This document shows, one piece after another, positions 54,456 to 61,108 of a stretch of 64,000 nucleotides of DNA. The stretch covers positions 3,038,001 to 3,102,000 of the forward strand of contig NZ_CP168030.1 in assembly GCF_041529975.1 (NCBI RefSeq). Direction: 5' to 3'. The translations under genes were made by a program, and so were the position numbers. Under the pieces are notes generated by a model. That model was given only the letters and a program-made list of their open reading frames with translations, was not told the DNA's origin and did not search any database. This DNA is from Microbacterium maritypicum. GTDB taxonomy: Bacteria; Actinomycetota; Actinomycetes; Actinomycetales; Microbacteriaceae. The number at the start of each line of letters is the position of its first letter. Position 1 is the stretch's first letter.

Positions 54456-55901
54456 TCAGTAGCGGTAGTGCTCGAGCTTGTACGGTCCGTCCACCGGAAC
54501 ACCGATGTACGCCGCCTGCTCGTCGCTGAGAGTCGTGAGCTGCACTCCCAGTGCGTCGAGGTGGAGGCGTGCGACCTTCTCGTCGAGCGCCTTCGGCAGG
54601 ACGTACACGCCCGTGGGGTAGGCGGCGATGTTCGTGTAGAGCTCCAGCTGGGCGAGCACCTGGTTGGTGAATGAGGCGCTCATGACGAACGACGGATGCC
54701 CCGTGGCGTTGCCGAGGTTCATCAGGCGCCCCTCGCTGAGCACGAGGACGCTGCGTCCGCTCGGCAGACGCCACTCGTGCACCTGCGGCTTGATCTCGAC
54801 CTTCTCGATGCCCTCGATGGCTTCGAGGCCCGCCATGTCGATCTCGTTGTCGAAGTGGCCGACGTTGGCGACGATCGCAAGGTGCTTCAGCGCCAGAAGG
54901 TGCTCGGTCGTGACGACATCGCGGTTGCCGGTGCCGGTCACCACGATGTCGACCTCGCCCGCGACGTCGATCAGGCGCGCCACCTGGAACCCGTCCATCG
55001 CCGCCTGCAGCGCGCAGATCGGATCGACCTCACTGACGATCACCCTGGCACCCTGTCCGCGCAGAGCCTCGGCTGCCCCCTTGCCCACATCGCCGTACCC
55101 GCACACGAAGGCGACCTTGCCGCCCATGAGCACGTCGGTCGCGCGGTTCAGCCCATCCGGGAGGGAGTGACGGATGCCGTACTTGTTGTCGAACTTGCTC
55201 TTGGTCACCGAGTCGTTGACGTTGATGGCCGGGAAGAGCAGCTCCCCGGAGGCGGCGAGCTCATAGAGACGATGCACGCCGGTGGTGGTCTCCTCCGTCA
55301 CCCCGATGAGCCCGGCCGCGAGCTTCGTCCAGCGATCGGTCGACGACGCGAGCGACCTGCGCAACAGGTCGAGGATGACCGAGTAGTCGTGCGAGTCGGA
55401 GTCCGTCGTCGCCGGGACAACGCCCGCCTTTTCGAACTCGACGCCCTTGTGCACGAGGAGCGTGGCGTCGCCGCCGTCGTCGAGGATGAGGTTCGGACCG
55501 TCGAATCCCGTCGACGACCAGTCGAAGATGCGGTCGGTGCACGCCCAGTACTCCTCGAGCGTCTCCCCCTTCCAGGCGAAGACCGGCACCCCCGCTGGGG
55601 CGTCGACCGAGCCACTCGGGCCGACCACGACGGCGGCAGCCGCCTCATCCTGCGTGGAGAAGATGTTGCAGCTCGCCCACCGCACCTCCGCCCCGAGCGC
55701 CACGAGCGTCTCGATGAGCACCGCCGTCTGCACCGTCATGTGCAGCGAGCCGGCGATCCTGGCGCCCTTCAGCGGCTGCGCCGCACCGAACTCCTCCCGG
55801 AGGGACATCAATCCCGGCATCTCGTTCTCGGCGAGGCGCAGCTGGTGACGGCCGGCTTCGGCGAGGGACAGGTCGGCGACGCGGTACTCGAGCTCAGGCA
55901 T
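54456..55901 (-). CDS. ahcY: adenosylhomocysteinase
   Basis: 481-residue SahH enzyme that hydrolyses S-adenosylhomocysteine to homocysteine and adenosine, feeding the SAM cycle. The N-terminal substrate site is [14 protein letters not shown], followed by [14 protein letters not shown] and [14 protein letters not shown]. The NAD fold has [10 protein letters not shown], and the C-terminus ends LEHYRY. The insertion-bearing length (about 480) matches actinobacterial and mycobacterial enzymes. The ATG at 55901 has GGAAG at 9 bases. A GTG two codons upstream is an alternative. Position next to mtrAB matches Rv3248c. Confidence 0.96.
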   Translation of the reverse strand: MPELEYRVADLSLAEAGRHQLRLAENEMPGLMSLREEFGAAQPLKGARIAGSLHMTVQTAVLIETLVALGAEVRWASCNIFSTQDEAAAAVVVGPSGSVDAPAGVPVFAWKGETLEEYWACTDRIFDWSSTGFDGPNLILDDGGDATLLVHKGVEFEKAGVVPATTDSDSHDYSVILDLLRRSLASSTDRWTKLAAGLIGVTEETTTGVHRLYELAASGELLFPAINVNDSVTKSKFDNKYGIRHSLPDGLNRATDVLMGGKVAFVCGYGDVGKGAAEALRGQGARVIVSEVDPICALQAAMDGFQVARLIDVAGEVDIVVTGTGNRDVVTTEHLLALKHLAIVANVGHFDNEIDMAGLEAIEGIEKVEIKPQVHEWRLPSGRSVLVLSEGRLMNLGNATGHPSFVMSASFTNQVLAQLELYTNIAAYPTGVYVLPKALDEKVARLHLDALGVQLTTLSDEQAAYIGVPVDGPYKLEHYRY

Positions 55902-55943
55902 CCTCACATTCTTCCACCCGACGCCACCCGCCCGGTGTGTGCG

Positions 55944-57158
55944 TCAGAAGCGGATCGCGTCGATCACCTTGACCCGCAGCGCGACGAGAGCGGGGATGAA
56001 ACCCGACACCGCGCCGACGATCACCGAGGCGACGAGTCCGATGAGTGCAGCCCGCATCGGGAACGGCGGCACGTCCTGGATGCCGTAGAACATCGAGGTG
56101 ACGATCCAGTCCGAGCGCAGCACCGCGACGACGATCGCGATCCCGATCACTCCGGCGACCGTCGTGGCGACGAGACTCTCCAGGAACACGGCGAAGAACA
56201 CCCGCCCCGAACTGGCGCCGAAAGCACGTCGGACCCCGATCTCACGCACGCGCTGACGCATCGCGACCAGCTGGATGTTGATCAGGCTCAGGGCCCCGAG
56301 CGCGAGGATCAGGGCGGCGATTCCGCCCGTGATCATCTCGAACGTGGCCTGCGCATCCATGGCGCCCGATTGAGCCGCCCAGTCGGTGCGGCTCACCGAG
56401 ACCGTCTGCCCCTCCGGCAGCCCTGCGCGCAGATCCATCGCCAGCACCGGTCCGATCTGGTCAGCCTGCTGAGCGCCCACCCAGACCTCGTACTGGGTCG
56501 TCGCATCCGGCGGCAGGGCGTCCACGCGAGAGCGATACGCATCGTAGAGCAGGTCGACCCGCAGCTCCTCGTCGCCGAAGCCCTGCCGAGGAACGATGCC
56601 GATCACCTGATAGGTGCCTCCGGCCGGACCATCGAACACGACGGTCGGATGCTGCGTCAGGGGCACGCGTCCCAGACGCTCCCACAGCGCCTCCGTGATG
56701 ACCACCGGCGGGGCCATGGCCTCCAGATCGGAGTCGAGGAACCAGCGCCCCTCGAGAAGCTGCTCGCGGTGGATCTGCGAATAGGCGGGATCCATGATGC
56801 GCGCGGGGACCGGAGTGACGCCCTCCGGCAGCTGCGCATCCAGCATGACCCCCTGCGCGATGCGCGCCGTGTGGCTGAAGCCGAATCGCTCCGAGACCCG
56901 GCTGAAGCGGGCGTCGAAGTCATCGGCGTCCACAGGGGTGCCGTCGGCCGTGCTCGCGGCTACGACGATCGTGGCCGCGCGCCCTCCCCAGCGGTCGGAC
57001 TGCTCCGCCTGGAACTGTCGCTGATACTCCGAGATCGCCACGACTGCCGTGAGTGCTCCGACCGACACGGCGATGCCGATCAGGCTGAGCAGCACCCGGA
57101 GCTTGTGGACGCGGATCTCGGCCCACGCGTCGGAGAGCGCGCCGAGGAAGCCGGTCAC
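55944..57158 (-). CDS. MacB-type ABC permease (FtsX family)
   Basis: 404 residues. An N-terminal membrane helix (about 18-40) is followed by a MacB_PCD periplasmic domain (45-270). Three C-terminal helices (about 280-400) carry the coupling motif VREIGVRRAFGASSGRVFFAVFLES shape. It is the pump part of a MacAB-like exporter with the next two genes. Start and stop overlap the ATPase gene by 4 bases. Substrate unknown, with macrolides, peptides or lipids in relatives. Confidence 0.92.
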   Translation of the reverse strand: MTGFLGALSDAWAEIRVHKLRVLLSLIGIAVSVGALTAVVAISEYQRQFQAEQSDRWGGRAATIVVAASTADGTPVDADDFDARFSRVSERFGFSHTARIAQGVMLDAQLPEGVTPVPARIMDPAYSQIHREQLLEGRWFLDSDLEAMAPPVVITEALWERLGRVPLTQHPTVVFDGPAGGTYQVIGIVPRQGFGDEELRVDLLYDAYRSRVDALPPDATTQYEVWVGAQQADQIGPVLAMDLRAGLPEGQTVSVSRTDWAAQSGAMDAQATFEMITGGIAALILALGALSLINIQLVAMRQRVREIGVRRAFGASSGRVFFAVFLESLVATTVAGVIGIAIVVAVLRSDWIVTSMFYGIQDVPPFPMRAALIGLVASVIVGAVSGFIPALVALRVKVIDAIRF

Positions 57159-57958
57159 GACACGACCTCGGATGCGGGCGCCGCTGCCACGGGCGGTGCC
57201 GGCGCCACGGTCACGGGCGGTGCCGGAGCGGAGGGCACGGAAGCCGCGAGGGTCGAGGCTTCGAACGCGCGACTGAGGTCCGCGGTCTCCAGGCGTCCGG
57301 CATCCAGGCGGTAGTGCCGGCGCGCGCGGGCCGCGACGTGGAGGTCGTGCGTGATGGTGACCAGCGCGGCGTCCGTCTCCGTGGCGACCTCGTCGAGGAG
57401 CGACATGACGGATGCGCCGGTGTCGATGTCGAGCGCGCCCGTCGGCTCGTCCGCGAGGATCAACACGGGCCTGCGCACCAGTGCCCTGGCGATCGCGACC
57501 CGCTGCTGCTCACCGCCGGAGAGCTTGTCGGCGATCTGCCCGACCCTGTGCCCGAGTCCCACCCGCTCGAGCATGTCCGCGGCGATCTGCCGACGGTTCC
57601 AGAACACCTTCCCCTTCGCGTGGCCGAGGGGCATCATCACGTTGTCGAGTGCGGTGCGCCCCGGCAGCAGGTTGAACTGCTGGAAGACGAAGCCGACGTT
57701 GTCGCCGCGCAGCCGGTCCAGACGCCCCGACCGCATGCGACGAACCTCCCGTCCCTCGAACGACACCGAGCCCGACGTCGGCGAGTCCAGCATCCCGAGG
57801 ATGTTGAGCAGCGTCGACTTGCCGGAGCCGGAGCGGCCGACGATCGACACATGGTCACCGGCACCGACCTCGAGCGTGATGCCGCGGAGGATCTCGAGCC
57901 GCGAATCGTCTGCCAGGAGGACGCTCTTGGTGACGTCCTCCAGAGCGACCAGACTCAC
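57155..57958 (-). CDS. MacB-type ABC transporter ATP-binding protein
   Basis: 267 residues. Walker A is GRSGSGKST, the signature is LSGGEQQR, Walker B is VLILADEPTGALD and the H-loop is ITHDLH. The last 45 residues form a Pro/Ala/Val-rich extension (SAPAPPVTVAPAPP) of unknown role, unusual for the family. The GTG at 57958 overlaps the adaptor stop, and the ATPase is coupled to the permease as well. Confidence 0.92.
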   Translation of the reverse strand: MSLVALEDVTKSVLLADDSRLEILRGITLEVGAGDHVSIVGRSGSGKSTLLNILGMLDSPTSGSVSFEGREVRRMRSGRLDRLRGDNVGFVFQQFNLLPGRTALDNVMMPLGHAKGKVFWNRRQIAADMLERVGLGHRVGQIADKLSGGEQQRVAIARALVRRPVLILADEPTGALDIDTGASVMSLLDEVATETDAALVTITHDLHVAARARRHYRLDAGRLETADLSRAFEASTLAASVPSAPAPPVTVAPAPPVAAAPASEVVS

Positions 57959-58881
57959 CAGCTCATCCCGCTGTCGCACTGCTCCACGCCCGGCGAGACC
58001 TCGTAGCAGAACTCCTCGACCGGGGCGACGAAGCCCGGGACGAACTGACGGATGCTCTCGCCCTCCTCCAGACCCTCGGTGACTTCGACGATCGTCCCGT
58101 CGTTCACACCGAGCTTCACCGCGCGCTCCTCGGGTTCTGCCCCGTCGGCCGCATCGACCCACACGTTCCCGGAGCCCGCGCCGCCCTGGACGGCGGTGAC
58201 CGGGATCACGAGCGCGTCCTCGACCTGGCCGAGGGCCAGGTCCATCGTCGCGGGGAGTCCGGCGAACACGGTCTGACCGGCGGGGATGGCGCAGCGCACG
58301 CTCGCGGTGCCCTCTGCCGTCACCTGCACACGGACGCCGGTGCAGGCGAACGGTGCCGGACCACCCGTGATGGTGACCGTGCCCTCGGTCGGCGCGTTGA
58401 CGAGGCGGTACAGCTGCACAGGGTCGACGGTCGCGAGGAGGTGGTACCGCGCGGGGGTGAGACTGAAGATCTCGGTGCCCACCGAGGTCGGCTGCCCCTT
58501 CACGAGCGCGATCTCGGACACGTCGCCGGCCTCGGGCGCGAGCACATCGATGTCCTTGCGGGGATCTTCCTGACGGATGGTGAACAGCTTCTGGCCGGCC
58601 GACACCGCGGCGCCCTCACTCACGTGGACGGCGGTGACCGTGCCGTCGATCTCGCTGCGAACCGCGAAGATCTCATCGCGCGCGACGTTGCCGGTCAGGC
58701 TCAGCGCGTTCACGACGGATCCGCGCTCCACCGCCACGATCGGGTCGGTGATCGTCGCTTCCGGGCTGACCATGCTTTCGGCCCGGTCAGGGAAGAAAGC
58801 GATCTTGACGAGTGCTGCGGCGCACGCGCCGATGACCACGACGAGAAGCAGGGGGAAGATCCAGCGACGCCAGACGATCAC
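57955..58881 (-). CDS. HlyD/MacA-like efflux adaptor protein
   Basis: 308 residues. A membrane anchor (about 8-30) is followed by a biotinyl-lipoyl-like beta-hairpin (DGTVTAVHVSEGAAVSAGQKLF near 75-95) and a beta-barrel domain. The long coiled hairpin of Gram-negative MacA is nearly absent, as expected without an outer-membrane channel. A Cys pair near the end (EFCYEVSPGVEQCDSG) and another (FACTGVRV, VRCAIP) could form disulfides. GTG start with GGAAAGG. The 101-base gap upstream to DUF3499 contains nothing else evident. Confidence 0.87.
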   Translation of the reverse strand: MIVWRRWIFPLLLVVVIGACAAALVKIAFFPDRAESMVSPEATITDPIVAVERGSVVNALSLTGNVARDEIFAVRSEIDGTVTAVHVSEGAAVSAGQKLFTIRQEDPRKDIDVLAPEAGDVSEIALVKGQPTSVGTEIFSLTPARYHLLATVDPVQLYRLVNAPTEGTVTITGGPAPFACTGVRVQVTAEGTASVRCAIPAGQTVFAGLPATMDLALGQVEDALVIPVTAVQGGAGSGNVWVDAADGAEPEERAVKLGVNDGTIVEVTEGLEEGESIRQFVPGFVAPVEEFCYEVSPGVEQCDSGMSW

Positions 58882-58982
58882 GAGTGCCTTTCCGGCAGCG
58901 CCGCCCTGGCACGCCTGGAGTCAGCGTACCCAAAAAATGATTTCCGGGTATAGCAAAGGTGACCGCGTGTCGGGGGCCTTCC

Positions 58983-59189
58983 TCAGGCCCGAAGCGCCTC
59001 GTGCCGCACGACGAGCCAGCCCGCGGGCACCGAGAGCCGATCGGCGTGCGGGGAGCACAGATCATGCGCCTGCGGGTCGTTCGCGGCGCCGAGCGGACCG
59101 AGCGCCGCCATCTTGTCCCCATAGTCGTAAGTGAGGGTGGCCACGGCTTCTCGCGCGCAGCCGACCTTCGAGCACAGTCGTCCGTCCAT
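58983..59189 (-). CDS. DUF3499 family zinc-ribbon-like protein
   Basis: 68 residues. The pattern CSKVGC followed later by HDLCSPHAD (Cys-x4-Cys ... His-x2-Cys-x2-His) suggests zinc binding. The family is restricted to Actinobacteria and of unknown function. In M. tuberculosis the homologue Rv3258c lies next to Rv3259 and manB. The ATG at 59189 is set by a leaderless TACGCT 7 bases before it. Confidence 0.85.
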   Translation of the reverse strand: MDGRLCSKVGCAREAVATLTYDYGDKMAALGPLGAANDPQAHDLCSPHADRLSVPAGWLVVRHEALRA

Positions 59190-59196
59190 CTCCGCC

Positions 59197-59202
59197 AGCG
59201 TA
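59197..59202 (-). promoter_or_regulatory. leaderless -10 element of the DUF3499 gene
   Basis: TACGCT, GGCGGAG, ATG on the minus strand. Confidence 0.5.
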
Positions 59203-59254
59203 CGGTCGCGCGCATCCGAGCCGGGGATGCCGCGCCGCACACGTCGGCACGGCC

Positions 59255-59260
59255 TAGACT
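59255..59260 (+). promoter_or_regulatory. leaderless -10 element of the zincin-like gene
   Basis: TAGACT, TTCGAC, ATG. It is divergent from the DUF3499 -10, 52 bases away. Confidence 0.55.
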
Positions 59261-59266
59261 TTCGAC

Positions 59267-59695
59267 ATGCCCCGTCGCCGCACCGCTCACGCCCCCGCCG
59301 CACCACGGCGCGGCGCGCGACACGGCCGCCACGGGCGTCTGGGTCGCAGCGAAGTCGTGCGCCCGCCGCTCGCGCCGCTCGACGGCCGTCTCGATCGCTT
59401 CGACCTGACCGTGGGCACTGCCGTCGAGTTCCTACGCGGGACGTGGCCAGAGCTGCAGGACGTCAGGTTCGAGATCGGGGCGATTCCCGCATTCGACGCT
59501 GCCGATGCGGTACCGCGCTGGTACCTCGATCGGGAGAATCGGCGCATCGTGCTGTTCCGGCTGCCCATCGAGCGGCTCCTGCCCCCGGGGCACGACGACG
59601 CTCCGCACCGCCGGATGGCGATCGAGAGCGCCGTGTTCCGGGCCGCCGCGGAGTACGTCGGCCGTGAGCCGTGGGACCTCGGCCACGAGCACTGA
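59267..59695 (+). CDS. zincin-like metallopeptidase-family protein, active site degenerate
   Basis: 142 residues of the PF06262-like family (Rv3259 homologue by position). A basic N-terminus (1-35) is followed by LDRFDLTVGTAVEFLRGTWPEL, RRIVLFRLPIERLL and a C-terminal helix IESAVFRAAAEYVGREPWDLG, where catalytic members carry HExxH. The His/Glu pair is missing here (IES in its place), so proteolysis is unlikely. The start is fixed by the leaderless -10. Confidence 0.82.
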   Translation: MPRRRTAHAPAAPRRGARHGRHGRLGRSEVVRPPLAPLDGRLDRFDLTVGTAVEFLRGTWPELQDVRFEIGAIPAFDAADAVPRWYLDRENRRIVLFRLPIERLLPPGHDDAPHRRMAIESAVFRAAAEYVGREPWDLGHEH

Positions 59696-59725
59696 GCTCG
59701 CGGGGTCTTCACCCCCGGGAACTGA

Positions 59726-61108
59726 TCAGGGGTAGACCGCGATCGCCTTCTCGACACCGGCACTCGGCTGCACCGGCAGCACGGCGAGCGCGCCCGAAGC
59801 GGTGAGCGCGACCGCGGCGTGCACCGGGCCCGTCGACTGCATCCGATAGGTCGCACCGGGCTCGACATCGATCCCGGCCGTCGCGCCTGCGGCGATCAGG
59901 ACTTCCTGGGATGCTCCGCCGTCAAGCGGCTCGATCGTCACCGTGGCGTCCTCATCCGACGAGTTCGCCAGCTGGAGTCGGCCCGGCGGGCCCGACGGCA
60001 CCGCGAACACCACCTCGCCGTCGACCTCCGGTGCCGGGGTGACCCACGCGAAGTCGGCATCACGGCCGAAGCCGTCCTGCTGGCGCAGCGCGGCCACGAC
60101 CGGTGCCTCCGAATCGACCTCCACGGTGTAACGGCCGGGTTCGAGACCGCTGAGCGAGACCTGAGCGGGGAGATCGGGTTCGAGCGGAACCGTGAACTCG
60201 TCCGCTGCAGAACCGGCACCCTCCGCGACGACCCGGACCTGAACACGTGCGTCCGCGCCGGGCGAGAGCAGGCGCAGAACCGCCATCTCGTCGTCGTCCC
60301 CGTCAGAGGCGAACACCTCCACTCCGGTGAGCACCAGCTTCTGCTGCGCGCCGGGCACCGCGTCCTGCAGGTCCATGCCGGCGGGGTCGAGCACCTGGGT
60401 GAGCGACGACTGCAGCACCGCACGGACCGGAGCCCCGGTCGCATCGACGCGGACGACGGGCGCGGTGTCGCCGGCGGCGATCGACGTGAGCGGCAGCGCG
60501 GTCTGCGTGCGCGCGGGCACGATGACCGTGCGTGCGCTTCTGGTCTCGCCGTAGACCGACAGCGTCACGGTCGAGGGGACCTCCGCGGCATTGGTCAGGG
60601 TGACGATGTCCTCGGTGCCGGTGGCGGTGCTCCCGCCGACGAGCCAGGAATTCAGTCGGGGAACGCCACAGGCGGCGGCCGCGAATCCGGAGAGGTCGTC
60701 CGTGGCGAGAGTGATCGACTCCGCGGCGGCGATCAACGGTGCTGAGCGTCCTTCGACAGCGCCCGTGAGAACGCGCACCTCGCCCGCGTCGGGAAGATCC
60801 TGCACCGTCAGACCCGCCGAGGACGGATCGCCCGACGTTCCGCCAGCCGTGAGGGTCGGCGACCCCGCAGAGCTCAGCGCCAGCGGATCCATGGCGTCCC
60901 GTCCGAGCGCGCGCAGGTCGCCGTTGCACACCAGGACGCTGTCTCCGGGGAGCGGCGTGACGTCGACGCGGGCGGCATCATGCCGGATGACCGGCCACGG
61001 TGCGTGGACCGCGGCGACGATCCCGACGACGCAGGCGGCGATGACGGCGACTCCGGTGGCGAGGCGAGCACCCGTCGCGGCGACCTTGAATGCACGCGAA
61101 CCACTCAT
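59726..61108 (-). CDS. DUF5719 family envelope protein
   Basis: 460 residues. A single N-terminal membrane helix (about 14-36) precedes a large extracytoplasmic beta-rich region with repeated TVTL/VTIE strands and immunoglobulin-like turns, ending SAGVEKAIAVYP. It is paired with a preceding glycosyltransferase in Actinobacteria and may be a partner in cell-wall polysaccharide transfer, by inference from adjacency. It overlaps the glycosyltransferase gene by 4 bases. Confidence 0.85.
   Translation of the reverse strand: MSGSRAFKVAATGARLATGVAVIAACVVGIVAAVHAPWPVIRHDAARVDVTPLPGDSVLVCNGDLRALGRDAMDPLALSSAGSPTLTAGGTSGDPSSAGLTVQDLPDAGEVRVLTGAVEGRSAPLIAAAESITLATDDLSGFAAAACGVPRLNSWLVGGSTATGTEDIVTLTNAAEVPSTVTLSVYGETRSARTVIVPARTQTALPLTSIAAGDTAPVVRVDATGAPVRAVLQSSLTQVLDPAGMDLQDAVPGAQQKLVLTGVEVFASDGDDDEMAVLRLLSPGADARVQVRVVAEGAGSAADEFTVPLEPDLPAQVSLSGLEPGRYTVEVDSEAPVVAALRQQDGFGRDADFAWVTPAPEVDGEVVFAVPSGPPGRLQLANSSDEDATVTIEPLDGGASQEVLIAAGATAGIDVEPGATYRMQSTGPVHAAVALTASGALAVLPVQPSAGVEKAIAVYP

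Noticed and set aside
54696..57314. Plus-strand open frame of about 870 codons opposite ahcY and the MacB permease
   Set aside because: It spans two separate real genes and the gap between them, which is a GC-skew artefact.
59701..59717. GGGGT-CTTC-ACCCC hairpin between the zincin-like and DUF5719 genes
   Set aside because: Only 5 base pairs and no T-run, so too weak to call a terminator.
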